Shown piece by piece: positions 55,685 through 64,000 of a stretch of DNA of 64,000 bases. The notes under the pieces are model-generated. The model was not told the DNA's origin. It saw only the letters and a program-made list of their open reading frames with translations, and made no database searches. The translations under genes were made by a program, and so were the position numbers. The first letter of the stretch is position 1. Every line of letters starts with the position of its first letter. Where the stretch lies: positions 1,488,001 through 1,552,000 of the forward strand of contig NZ_JACHMD010000001.1 in assembly GCF_014204835.1 (NCBI RefSeq). The letters run 5' to 3'. This DNA comes from Microbacterium marinum. GTDB taxonomy: Bacteria > Actinomycetota > Actinomycetes > Actinomycetales > Microbacteriaceae.

Positions 55685-56488
55685 ATGGCTCGTCGAGCAC
55701 GCCGTTCCCTTCCGCTGCTACGACCCGCCGCCGCCGTCCTGGCCCTCGGCGGTGCACTGCTCTTCGGGGCGCGGCTCGGTCTGCAGCGGCAGGCGGCGAT
55801 CGCGCGGCGCCGCATCGGCAAGCCGCTGGGCGAGGACGCGCTCGACGCCGACCGGGTGTGGCGCAGCGCCCTGCCGGGGGAGCCGGTCGACCTGGTGATG
55901 CTCGGCGACTCCATCGCCGCGGGCCTCGGCGCCCACCGGCGCAAGGACACGCTCGGCGGGCGGCTCGCGAAAGGGCTCGCGGCCGAGCTGCAGCGGCCGG
56001 TCCGCCTCCGCACCGCGGCGGTCGTCGGCGCCGAATCCTCGACCCTCGACGCGCAGATCGACGACCTGCCGGCGGACTACCACCCCGACGTAGCGGTCAT
56101 CGTCGTCGGCGGCAACGACGTCACCCACCGCGTGCCGGTCGCGACGGCGGCATCCCACCTCGGCACCGCCGTCGCCCGGATGCGGGGCAGGGGAGCGGCG
56201 GTCGTCGTCGGCACGTGCCCCGACCTCGGCGCGCTTCGCGCGGTGCCTCAGCCGCTGCGCTCGATCGGGTCGCGGGTGTCGCAGCAGCTCGCCGCCGCGC
56301 AGGCGGTGCAGGCTGAGGCTGCGGGCGCGCGCGTGGTGTCGCTCCGCCGTGCGGTGGGCCCGTTCTTCCTCATCGACCCCGACGGGATGTTCAGCCTCGA
56401 CCGGTTCCACCCGAGCGCGCTCGGTTACCGCCGCACCGCCGACGCCCTGCTTCCCGAGCTTGTGGCGGCGCTCACGCCCGACGGCTGA
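55685..56488 (+). CDS. SGNH/GDSL-family hydrolase, membrane-anchored
   Basis: A 267-residue esterase-fold protein. After a basic N-terminus and one hydrophobic segment (about 11-32) the SGNH blocks appear: Ser76 in MLGDSIAAGLGA (block I), Gly in block II, VVGGNDVTH (block III) and DRFHPSALGY (block V, Asp-x-x-His). It probably acts outside the cell on an ester or acetylated glycan; the substrate is unknown. ATG at 55685 is chosen because it places the hydrophobic anchor near the N-terminus; upstream frame is repeat B1 sequence. The 3' end overlaps the convergent permease by 17 bp. Confidence 0.87.
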   Translation: MARRARRSLPLLRPAAAVLALGGALLFGARLGLQRQAAIARRRIGKPLGEDALDADRVWRSALPGEPVDLVMLGDSIAAGLGAHRRKDTLGGRLAKGLAAELQRPVRLRTAAVVGAESSTLDAQIDDLPADYHPDVAVIVVGGNDVTHRVPVATAASHLGTAVARMRGRGAAVVVGTCPDLGALRAVPQPLRSIGSRVSQQLAAAQAVQAEAAGARVVSLRRAVGPFFLIDPDGMFSLDRFHPSALGYRRTADALLPELVAALTPDG

Positions 56489-57722
56489 CCCGCACCGCCC
56501 GCAGCACCAGCCCCACGGCGACGACGCCGAACCCGGAGACGACGGCCTGCCAGGGGAGGGTGAAGCCGAGGACGACGCAGCCGACCAGCCCGATCGCCTG
56601 CAGCGCCCGCGGGTACCGCCGCGCCTCGCCGCGCTGTCGCCACGCGGCGAGGTTTGCGACGGCGTAGTACAGCAGCACGCCGAACGACGAGAAGCCGATG
56701 GCGCCGCGCAGGTCGACGAGCAGCACGAGCGCGACGACGACCGCGCCGAGCGCGAGTTCGGCCCGGTGCGGCACGTGCCACCGCGGGTGCACCGCGGCGA
56801 GCGCGCGTGGCAGGTCGCCCTCGCGCGCCATCGCGAACGTGGTGCGTCCGATGCCGGCGATGAGGGCGAGCAGTGCCCCGAGGGATGCCGCGGCCGCGCC
56901 GACCTGCACGACGGGCACCGCCCACGTCGCTCCGACCTGCGCCACGGCGTCGGCGATCGGCGCGGCCGATGCGGCGAGGCCGTCCGGCCCGAGCGCGGCG
57001 AGGACGGCGACTGCCACGACGGCGTAGGTGACCAGCGCGCCGGCGAAGGCGAGGACGATCGCGCGGGGGATGGTGCGCTGCGGGTCGCGGACCTCTTCGC
57101 CGAGCGTCGCGATGCGGGCGTACCCGGCGAACGCGAAGAACAGCAGGCCCGCGGCCTGGAGGGTCCCGTAGACGCCGCCCTCGAAGAGGCCGTCGAACCC
57201 GACGGCATCCTCTGACGAGGCCGCGCCGGCACCGATCGAGACGACCGCGACCGCAAGCACGGCCAAGACGACGACGACGAGCGCGCGGGTCACGAGGGCG
57301 GTCCGCGTGATGCCGAACAGGTTCACCGTCACCAGCGCGACGACCACCACGGCCGCGACCGGCCGCTCCCAGCCGGCTGGCGCGAGGTAGGCCGCCGCGG
57401 TGAGCGCCATCGCCGCGCAGCTCGCGGTCTTGCCGATGACGAAGCCCCAGCCTGCGGCGTATCCCCACCACGGTCCGAGTTCGGCGCGGCCGTAGGCGTA
57501 GACGCCGCCCGAGGTGGGGTGGACGGCGGCGAGCTGCGCGGTCGAGGTCGCGTTGCCGAACGCGACGACCGCGGCGAGGGCGAGCGCGAGCAGGAGGCCC
57601 GCGCCGGCGGCATCCGCGGCAGGGGCGAAGGCCGAGAACACGCCCGCGCCGATCATGGATCCGAGGCCGAGGAACACGGCGTCGCGCAGCCCGAGTCGGC
57701 GTTGCAGGGCGGGGGAGCTCAC
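56472..57722 (-). CDS. APC-family amino-acid permease
   Basis: A 416-residue transporter with about twelve helices. The first helix has LGSMIGAGVFSAFAP, the APC signature, and the loop AFAGYARIATLGEEVRDPQRTIP is typical of amino-acid permeases of the AAT/APA groups. Substrate unknown. The GTG at 57722 follows TACGCT by 6 nt on the minus strand. It is divergent from the GntR-type regulator gene, whose operator region lies between them, so common control is possible. Confidence 0.9.
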   Translation of the reverse strand: MSSPALQRRLGLRDAVFLGLGSMIGAGVFSAFAPAADAAGAGLLLALALAAVVAFGNATSTAQLAAVHPTSGGVYAYGRAELGPWWGYAAGWGFVIGKTASCAAMALTAAAYLAPAGWERPVAAVVVVALVTVNLFGITRTALVTRALVVVVLAVLAVAVVSIGAGAASSEDAVGFDGLFEGGVYGTLQAAGLLFFAFAGYARIATLGEEVRDPQRTIPRAIVLAFAGALVTYAVVAVAVLAALGPDGLAASAAPIADAVAQVGATWAVPVVQVGAAAASLGALLALIAGIGRTTFAMAREGDLPRALAAVHPRWHVPHRAELALGAVVVALVLLVDLRGAIGFSSFGVLLYYAVANLAAWRQRGEARRYPRALQAIGLVGCVVLGFTLPWQAVVSGFGVVAVGLVLRAVRVSRRA

Positions 57723-57728
57723 GGGCGA

Positions 57729-57734
57729 AGCGTA
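57729..57734 (-). promoter_or_regulatory. Leaderless-type -10 box of the permease gene
   Basis: TACGCT on the minus strand followed by 6 nt (TCGCCC) and the GTG at 57722. Confidence 0.5.
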
Positions 57735-57761
57735 CCCAGCCGAGAAGAACTCGCGACATTG

Positions 57762-57779
57762 TTCTATAACCACTAGAAT
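57762..57779 (+). promoter_or_regulatory. GntR promoter with overlapping inverted repeat
   Basis: TAGAAT (57774-57779) stands 7 nt before the ATG at 57787. TTCTA (57762-57766) and TAGAA (57774-57778) form a short inverted repeat with a 7-nt centre, its right half inside the -10 box. This fits autorepression by the encoded YtrA-type regulator. Confidence 0.55.
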
Positions 57780-57786
57780 AAGCGAC

Positions 57787-58143
57787 ATGCTCATCCGCAT
57801 CGATCCCGGCAGCCCGGAACCCCTGTTCACGCAGGTCACCCGCGCCGTCCGCGCCGAGATCGCGTCGGGGCGCATCGCCGTCGGCGAGCGCCTGCCTTCC
57901 GCGCGCGAGATCGCGCAGTCCCTGCAGATCAACCTGCACACCGTGCTGCACGCGTACCAGGACCTCCGCGACGAGGGACTGATCGAGCTCCGCCGTGGTC
58001 GCGGAGCTGTCGTCGTCGCGGATGCCGCGGCCCTGTCCGGCCTGCGCGACGACATCGAAGCCCTCGTGGCCAAGGCCGCCGCCGTCGGCGTCTCCGCCGA
58101 CACCCTGTCCGCTCTCGTGAAGGAGGCCGCTCATGGCCGTTGA
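57787..58143 (+). CDS. GntR-family regulator, YtrA subfamily
   Basis: A 118-residue regulator. The N-terminal winged helix (about 9-75) reads PLFTQVTRAVRAEIASGRI, LPSAREIAQSLQINLHTVLHAY and LIELRRGRGAVV. Only a short helical tail follows, the mark of the YtrA subfamily, which usually represses neighbouring transport or membrane genes. It overlaps the next gene by 11 bp. The palindrome over its own -10 box suggests autoregulation. Confidence 0.93.
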   Translation: MLIRIDPGSPEPLFTQVTRAVRAEIASGRIAVGERLPSAREIAQSLQINLHTVLHAYQDLRDEGLIELRRGRGAVVVADAAALSGLRDDIEALVAKAAAVGVSADTLSALVKEAAHGR

Positions 58144-59125
58144 CCTCGCCCGCGTCCGCTCCCGGTTCACCCTGGTGGCGCTGATCCTCCCCGCGATCGT
58201 CGTCGCTGCGGCGGTGGTCATCCAGGCGCTTGCTCTCCCGAGCCTCCCGGGCGTCGTCGCCACGCACTGGGGCTTCGACGGCACCCCCGACGGCTTCAGC
58301 CCGGCGTGGACCGTCCCGGTATTCACCGCCGTCCTCGGTCTCGGCCTGCCCGCCGTCCTCTTCGGGGTGGCGTTCCGCTCGCTGCGTCGCGGCGAGCACG
58401 GCGCTGCCTACCGTCTGCTCGGCGCGGTCGCGCTCGGCGTCGCCGTGCTGCTGTCGACCCTCATGACGTGGACCCTCGTTCTCCAGGTCGGCGGTGCCGA
58501 CGCACAGCTGCCGGCGCTCGTCGTGGTCAGTTCGCTGCTCGCGGGTGTCGCCGTCGGCGCGGTCGGATGGATGCTGCAGCCGCACGCCCCGTGGCATCCC
58601 GTCGCCACCCACACGCCTGACGCCCTGCCGCTCGCACCGGGGGAGCGCGTCCTATGGACGCAGGCCGTCACGGTCGCTCCCGCGGGGCGGGTCGTGCTCG
58701 CCTCGGCGGTCGCCCTCACGGTCGCGGTCGCCGTCATGGTCGCGGTGCTGACGGCGTCGACGTGGGCGACGCTGCTCGCCGGAGCGATCGCCGTGCTCCT
58801 CGCGATCATGGTCGTCGCGAGCAGCCGTTTCCACGTGCGAGTGGATGCCGACGGCCTCACGGCCACGTCGGCTGTCGGCTGGCCGCGGGTCGCCGTCCCC
58901 GTCGCGGACATCGTGTCCGCCGAGGTCGTGAACGTCTCGCCGATGGCGGAGTTCGGCGGCTGGGGGCTGCGGTGGGGTCCCGGCGGGAGCCTCGGCGTCG
59001 TCCTCCGGGCGGGCGAGGGCATCCGCGTGCAGCGCACGAACGGCCGCTCGGTGACCGTGACCGTCGACGACGCCGCGACCGCGACGGCGCTCCTGGCCGC
59101 GCTCGCCGCCCGCCGCTCGGCTTAG
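58133..59125 (+). CDS. DUF1648 membrane protein partner of the YtrA regulator
   Basis: A 330-residue membrane protein. The DUF1648 segment lies at about 38-55 (LPGVVATHWGFDGTPDGF) between the first two helices, with about six to eight helices in all. The last 120 residues look like a soluble domain with a PH-like beta pattern (FHVRVDADGLTATSAVGWPRV). GntR(YtrA)-DUF1648 pairs are common in Gram-positive bacteria and are thought to respond to envelope stress; function is otherwise unknown. The ATG at 58133 lies inside the regulator gene. Confidence 0.85.
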   Translation: MAVDLARVRSRFTLVALILPAIVVAAAVVIQALALPSLPGVVATHWGFDGTPDGFSPAWTVPVFTAVLGLGLPAVLFGVAFRSLRRGEHGAAYRLLGAVALGVAVLLSTLMTWTLVLQVGGADAQLPALVVVSSLLAGVAVGAVGWMLQPHAPWHPVATHTPDALPLAPGERVLWTQAVTVAPAGRVVLASAVALTVAVAVMVAVLTASTWATLLAGAIAVLLAIMVVASSRFHVRVDADGLTATSAVGWPRVAVPVADIVSAEVVNVSPMAEFGGWGLRWGPGGSLGVVLRAGEGIRVQRTNGRSVTVTVDDAATATALLAALAARRSA

Positions 59126-59140
59126 TCACCCCCGCTCGCC

Positions 59141-59228
59141 GTGCACAGCGGCGGACCGCGCACCGCGACACGCCGCGCGCCGATGCCCCGGGCCGGCGTG
59201 GCGCCCCACCGGGTCCGCCGTTGTGCAC
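59141..59228. repeat. Palindromic repeat family B, copy B2
   Basis: Outer arms GTGCACAGCGGCGGACC (59141-59157) and GGTCCGCCGTTGTGCAC (59212-59228) pair with one mismatch; inner arms CGACACGCCG (59166-59175) / CGGCGTGGCG (59194-59203) also with one mismatch. Same orientation as B1, between the DUF1648 and O-methyltransferase genes. Confidence 0.88.
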
Positions 59229-59254
59229 AACTCCCCGCGAACAGATGGCAAGGG

Positions 59255-59275
59255 ATGCCGCGCGACACGCGGCAT
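59255..59275. terminator. Perfect 8-bp hairpin in the intergenic region
   Basis: ATGCCGCG (59255-59262), loop CGACA, CGCGGCAT (59268-59275). It follows B2 in the 254-bp gap and may be a terminator or a fragment of another element. No T-tract. Confidence 0.45.
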
Positions 59276-59379
59276 CCGCCCGCCGACCCCCGGCGTGTCG
59301 GCTCGAATCCATTGCATTCACGCACCGCGCCTGAATCGCCGGTTGACCGCACCGCGGCATCCGCAGTCGAATGGATGCC

Positions 59380-60045
59380 ATGACGCACCCCACCGCTGAC
59401 CGTTGGAACGACGTCGACGCGTACCTGACGGAGATGCTCGTGGCGGAGGATGAGGCGCTGCGGGCGTCGGTCGCCTCCCTCGCGGAGGAGGGGATGCCGG
59501 AGATCGAGGTCGCGCCGCTCAACGGCAAGCTGCTGCACCTGCTCGCCCGGATGAGCGGGGCGAAGCGGGTGCTCGAGGTCGGCACGCTCGGCGCGTACTC
59601 GACGATCTGGCTCGCCCGGGCGCTGCCCGCCGACGGCGCGGTGGTCACGATCGAAGCGGAGCCGCACAACGCGGAGGTCGCACGCCGCAATCTCGACCGG
59701 TCGGGCGTGGGCGACCGCGTGGACATCCGCGTCGGGCGTGGCGAGGACGTGCTGCCGACCCTGACCACCGAGGAGCCGTTCGACCTCGTCTTCATCGACG
59801 CCGACAAGGAGTCGAACACCCTCTACCTCGACTGGGCCGCGAAGCTCGGCCACCCCGGCACCGTCGTCGTGGTCGACAATGTCGTGCGCAGCGGCCTGGT
59901 CGTCGTCCCCGGCGAGAACAGTCAGGTCGACGGCGTGCGCGCGGGGCTCGAGATGCTCCGCGACGACCCGCGCTTCGACGCGACGGCGCTGCAGACCCTC
60001 GACCGCAAGGGCTGGGACGGCATCGCTCTCGCACTCGTCGTCTGA
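59380..60045 (+). CDS. SAM-dependent O-methyltransferase (catechol/caffeoyl-CoA type, family 3)
   Basis: A 221-residue class I methyltransferase. The SAM-binding motif is RVLEVGTLGAYSTIWLA, followed by VVTIEAEPHNAEVARRN, the metal-site FDLVFIDADKESN and VVDNVVRSG. These are the marks of the divalent-metal O-methyltransferases related to caffeoyl-CoA and catechol enzymes; bacterial members methylate assorted catechols. ATG at 59380 is preferred because TCGAAT lies 7 nt upstream, although an ATG at 59371 in frame is possible. Confidence 0.9.
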   Translation: MTHPTADRWNDVDAYLTEMLVAEDEALRASVASLAEEGMPEIEVAPLNGKLLHLLARMSGAKRVLEVGTLGAYSTIWLARALPADGAVVTIEAEPHNAEVARRNLDRSGVGDRVDIRVGRGEDVLPTLTTEEPFDLVFIDADKESNTLYLDWAAKLGHPGTVVVVDNVVRSGLVVVPGENSQVDGVRAGLEMLRDDPRFDATALQTLDRKGWDGIALALVV

Positions 60046-60058
60046 ACTCGTCGTCTGA

Positions 60059-61462
<1,404 letters not shown>

Positions 61463-61489
61463 GGCGTAACGCAGCACTGAAATCCTGAC

Positions 61490-61536
61490 GAGAGGGGGAG
61501 CCATGGACAGACCATCGGCTCCCTCTCCTCGTTTTT
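61490..61536 (+). terminator. Intrinsic-terminator-like hairpin overlapping the ftsB start
   Basis: GAGAGGGGGAGCC (61490-61502) pairs with GGCTCCCTCTC (61517-61527), with two extra G on the left, and is followed by CTCG and five T (61532-61536). It would end eno transcripts, yet it holds the ATG of the FtsB-like gene in the loop and its ribosome-binding site in the stem. Confidence 0.65.
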
Positions 61537-62012
61537 CCGGCGGTTCCCCCGGGAAGACCAGACGAGCGGATGCCGCGCGCAAGCGCGTCGATGTCGGCGA
61601 CTGGGTCGGCGGTGTCCGCGTGTCGGGGTTCATGGGCATCATGCTGGGGCTCGTCGTCCTCGCGGCGTTCGTCCTGGTCCCCACGATCGGCACGTACGTC
61701 GAGCAGCGGCAGCAGATCGCCGCGCTCGAGCAGGCGGTCGAGGCGACGCACGATGACGTCGCCGAACTCGAAGCCGAGCGCGAGCGCTGGCGCGACGAGT
61801 CGTACATCACGGCGCAGGCGCGGGAGCGGCTGTACTACATGCGTCCCGGCGAGGTCGTGTACCTCATCGCCGATGACGTGCCCGGCGGCATCCTCGCCCC
61901 GGAGCAGGAGCCGGTCAGTGACGATGTCGAAGAGACGCGCACCGACTGGATGACGCAGTTCCTCCGCTCGGTGACCGAGGCGGGGCTGGCGCGGTCGGTC
62001 ACGTCGGGCTGA
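61503..62012 (+). CDS. FtsB/DivIC-family septum-formation protein
   Basis: A 169-residue single-pass membrane protein: basic cytoplasmic N-terminus (1-40), transmembrane helix at about 43-66 (MGIMLGLVVLAAFVLVPTIG), a coiled coil at about 66-93 (EQRQQIAALEQAVEATHDDV) and the family motif region ARERLYYMRPGEVVYLI, then an acidic tail. FtsB/DivIC proteins join FtsL and FtsQ in the divisome. Placement between eno and a DUF501 gene is the standard actinobacterial context. Start at 61503 has GGGGGAG before it, but this lies in the hairpin stem. Confidence 0.92.
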   Translation: MDRPSAPSPRFSGGSPGKTRRADAARKRVDVGDWVGGVRVSGFMGIMLGLVVLAAFVLVPTIGTYVEQRQQIAALEQAVEATHDDVAELEAERERWRDESYITAQARERLYYMRPGEVVYLIADDVPGGILAPEQEPVSDDVEETRTDWMTQFLRSVTEAGLARSVTSG

Positions 62013-62036
62013 CCGCGAGCGGATGCCGCGCCCGGG

Positions 62037-62042
62037 TACCCT
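62037..62042 (+). promoter_or_regulatory. Leaderless-type -10 box of the DUF501 gene
   Basis: TACCCT followed by 6 nt (TGAGCG) and the GTG at 62049. Confidence 0.5.
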
Positions 62043-62048
62043 TGAGCG

Positions 62049-62570
62049 GTGCCTCATCCGACCCTCACACCCGCGACCGACGCCGACCACGACACGATGC
62101 GTGCGCAGTTGGGGCGTCCCATGCGCGGTGTGGTCGGCATCGCGGCGCGGTGCGTGTGCGGCAACCCGACGGTCGTGGCGACCGAGCCGCGGCTGCCCGA
62201 CGGCACGCCGTTCCCGACGTTCTACTACCTGACGCATCCGGGCGCGACGGCGGCGATGTCGGCGCTCGAGGCGACGCAGGTCATGCGGGAGCTGACCGAG
62301 CTGCTCGAGGGCGACGAAGACGTGGCTTCGCAGTACGCCAGCGCGCACGCGGCCTACCTCTCCGATCGTGCCGTGCACGGTGAGGTGCCCGAGATCGAGG
62401 GCATCTCGGCCGGCGGGATGCCGACCCGGGTGAAGTGCCTGCACGCTCTCGCCGCCCACTCGCTCGCCGCGGGGCCCGGCGTGAACCCGATCGGCGATCT
62501 CGCGCTGGCCCGCGGCACCTGGTCGCCGGAGCGCTGCACGTGTGCGGAACCGCGCGAGGCGACCGGATGA
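62049..62570 (+). CDS. DUF501 family protein
   Basis: A 173-residue cytosolic protein of unknown function, conserved after eno and ftsB in actinobacteria. Visible conserved features are the cysteine pair in AARCVCGNPTV, the FPTFYYLTHPG segment, TRVKCLHALAAHSLAAG and the C-terminal ERCTC. The four cysteines and histidines suggest metal binding, an inference only. GTG at 62049 fits the leaderless spacing. Its stop overlaps the protease ATG by 4 bp, tying the two genes together. Confidence 0.9.
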   Translation: MPHPTLTPATDADHDTMRAQLGRPMRGVVGIAARCVCGNPTVVATEPRLPDGTPFPTFYYLTHPGATAAMSALEATQVMRELTELLEGDEDVASQYASAHAAYLSDRAVHGEVPEIEGISAGGMPTRVKCLHALAAHSLAAGPGVNPIGDLALARGTWSPERCTCAEPREATG

Positions 62571-63865
62571 GGTTCCGGCGCGCCGTGCTCGCCGGTGCCG
62601 TCGTGGCGGCATCGGTGCTGTTGAGTGCCGCCGCGCCGACGCCGACCGCCGATCCTGAGCCGCAGGTCGATCCGATCCGCAACATGGAGTACTGGCTCGA
62701 CGAGTACGGCGTGAAGACGGCGTGGAAGACCACGCGGGGCGAGGGCACCACGATCGCCGTCATCGACACCGGCATCGGCGAGGGCGCGGACGAGATGAAG
62801 GATGCCGTCGTGGGCGGCGCCGACTTCTCCGGCATCGGCACGCCCGACGGGCGCACGCCGATCGGCGATTCCGATTCCGATCACGGCAGCTGGGTGGGTT
62901 CGCTCGCCGCGGCGCGGGGGACCGGGAGCGGCAAGGGCATGGTGGGCGTCGCGCCCCGCGCCGAGCTGCTGTCGCTGTCGGTCGGGTTCACCGACGACGC
63001 GACCGTGCCGTTCGTCGATCAGGTCGCCGAGGCGATGCGCTGGGCCGTCGATCACGGGGCCGACGTCATCAACCTCTCCTTCACGACGAACACCCTCGAC
63101 TGGGACCCGAAGTGGGATGACGCCTTCCTCTACGCCGCCGAGAACGACGTCGTCGTGATCGTCGCGGCCGGCAACCGCCAGAGCGGTACAGAAGAGGTCG
63201 GCGCGCCCGCCACCATCCCCGGGGTGCTCACCGTGGGCGGTGTGGATCGCGAAGGTCGGGCGAGCAACTCGGCATCCACTCAGGGGATCACCATCGGTGT
63301 GTCGGCCCCGAGTGAGGAGCTGCTGGGGCTGTCGGCCAACGGCGACCTCGTCATCTGGGAGGGCACGAGTGGGGCTGCGCCGCTGGTCGCGGGGATCGCC
63401 GCGCTGGTGCGGTCGGCTCATCCCGACTTGGATGCCGCCAACGTCATCAACCGCATCATCAAGACGGCCGATCCAGCGGCGGCGCAGCGGACCGTTCCGA
63501 GTGCGCTGTACGGCTACGGCACGGTGAACGCGGCGGCGGCGGTGTCGCGGTCGGTGCCGGCGGTGTCGGAGAACCCGATGGGTGATCTGGCGGAGTGGAT
63601 CCGGCTGTATCGGCGCGCGGATGCGCCGTCGGCACCGACGCCGACGACCGCTCCCGCGACGGTTGCGCCCCTGCCCGAGGCGGAGCCGCCGACCGAGGCG
63701 GGATCGGCGCTGCTGCCCAGTGCGGACACGCTGCGGTACGGCACGGTGCCGCTCGTGGCGCTGAGCCTGGGGTCTATACTTGTCGTGCTCGGGGTCACCG
63801 CCGCTGCCCGTCGCATCAAGTCGGCACGCCTCTCGCGTTCGCCGAGCCGCCCAATCAAGGAGTAA
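62567..63865 (+). CDS. Subtilisin-like serine protease, membrane-anchored (S8 family)
   Basis: A 432-residue exported protease. A signal peptide at about 1-28 precedes the S8 domain, with catalytic Asp67 in AVIDTGIG, His106 in SDSDHGSWVGS, oxyanion Asn203 in AAGNRQ and Ser268 in EGTSGAAPL, where Met of the usual GTSMA is Gly. A Pro/Thr-rich linker (about 355-385) leads to a C-terminal transmembrane helix (about 395-417) and a basic tail. The layout resembles mycosins, but no type VII secretion genes are near. The start overlaps the DUF501 stop. Confidence 0.92.
   Translation: MRFRRAVLAGAVVAASVLLSAAAPTPTADPEPQVDPIRNMEYWLDEYGVKTAWKTTRGEGTTIAVIDTGIGEGADEMKDAVVGGADFSGIGTPDGRTPIGDSDSDHGSWVGSLAAARGTGSGKGMVGVAPRAELLSLSVGFTDDATVPFVDQVAEAMRWAVDHGADVINLSFTTNTLDWDPKWDDAFLYAAENDVVVIVAAGNRQSGTEEVGAPATIPGVLTVGGVDREGRASNSASTQGITIGVSAPSEELLGLSANGDLVIWEGTSGAAPLVAGIAALVRSAHPDLDAANVINRIIKTADPAAAQRTVPSALYGYGTVNAAAAVSRSVPAVSENPMGDLAEWIRLYRRADAPSAPTPTTAPATVAPLPEAEPPTEAGSALLPSADTLRYGTVPLVALSLGSILVVLGVTAAARRIKSARLSRSPSRPIKE
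63775..63780 (+). promoter_or_regulatory. Candidate ndh promoter inside the protease gene
   Basis: TATACT, a close match to the -10 consensus, lies within the protease's transmembrane codons, 94 nt before the ndh GTG. It is built from the rare codons ATA and CTT, which are nearly absent elsewhere here. Confidence 0.5.
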
Positions 63866-63873
63866 TCCGACTC

Positions 63874-64000
63874 GTGACTACCACTGTGCCCAAGATCCTG
63901 GTCGTCGGTGGAGGCTATGCAGGCTTCTACACCGCGTGGAAGCTCGAGAAGCACCTTCGCAAGGGGGAGGCCGAGGTCACGATCGTTGACCCGCTCCCGT
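63874..64000 (+). CDS. ndh: Type II NADH dehydrogenase, N-terminal part (partial)
   Basis: The first 42 codons of a flavoprotein that runs off the right edge. The N-terminal dinucleotide-binding motif is KILVVGGGYAGFYTAWKLE, then the second beta strand EVTIVDPLP. This is typical of NDH-II, the single-subunit, non-proton-pumping NADH:menaquinone reductase common in actinobacteria; other pyridine-nucleotide oxidoreductases cannot be fully excluded from this fragment. GTG at 63874 has AAGGAG at 63857-63862, within the end of the protease gene. Confidence 0.85.
   Translation, partial: MTTTVPKILVVGGGYAGFYTAWKLEKHLRKGEAEVTIVDPLP

Overview
The window is a GC-rich chromosomal segment from an actinobacterium, most likely a Microbacterium or close Microbacteriaceae relative. 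The basis is the very high GC content, frequent GTG starts, dense operons with 4-bp ATGA/GTGA stop-start overlaps, coproporphyrin-type heme genes, a TL5/CTC-type L25 and many leaderless-looking promoters (TAnnnT followed 6-8 nt later by ATG/GTG). No prophage, insertion sequence, CRISPR array or rRNA was seen.

Layout. 1-7374: tightly coupled heme operon hemE(partial)-hemY-hemQ-hemH-hemC-hemD-hemB-hemL. 7446-9941: small membrane protein, a DUF222/HNH nuclease and a lipoprotein. 9964-19561: rsmA, phosphoesterase, Stealth phosphotransferase, aldo/keto reductase, ispE, Eis-like acetyltransferase, a membrane-anchored unknown and an ABC-F ATPase. 19692-24874: pseudouridine synthase and MarR regulator, then a large modular secreted GH53 galactanase behind a LacI-type palindrome. 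24958-30223: tRNA-Gln(UUG) fused head-to-tail to glmU, then prs and a P-type cation ATPase. 30296-33134: three-gene flavin electron-transfer operon (FMN-binding lipoprotein, ApbE, RnfD/NqrB-like membrane domain fused to a ferredoxin reductase). 33174-37819: two-component system divergent from a MacB/FtsX-type ABC exporter. 37865-45329: vanZ-like gene, gnd, a 40-codon membrane peptide, rplY, pth and mfd. 45340-51449: a decayed amino-acid permease remnant, gdhA, ppc and an intact APC antiporter. 51493-64000: nhaA, mazG, hisS, YdeI-like protein, SGNH hydrolase, APC permease, YtrA-type GntR regulator with a membrane partner, O-methyltransferase, eno, ftsB/divIC-like gene, DUF501 protein, subtilisin-like protease and the start of an NDH-II gene.

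Most genes are housekeeping: heme, isoprenoid precursor, cell-wall sugar nucleotide, PRPP, translation, repair and central carbon metabolism. The most unusual content lies between genes. There are two families of nested palindromes about 78 and 90 bp long (three copies of one, two of the other), a related-looking single inverted repeat, and short tandem repeats next to two of the palindromes. One palindrome copy lies in frame inside mazG and adds about 33 codons. Other points of interest are the tRNA-Gln/glmU junction, a terminator-like hairpin that includes the ftsB start codon, a promoter-like box made from rare codons just upstream of ndh, and the compact flavinylation operon.

Coordinates come from reading frames, start-codon context and overlaps. 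Functions come from motifs recognised by eye; no database search was run.
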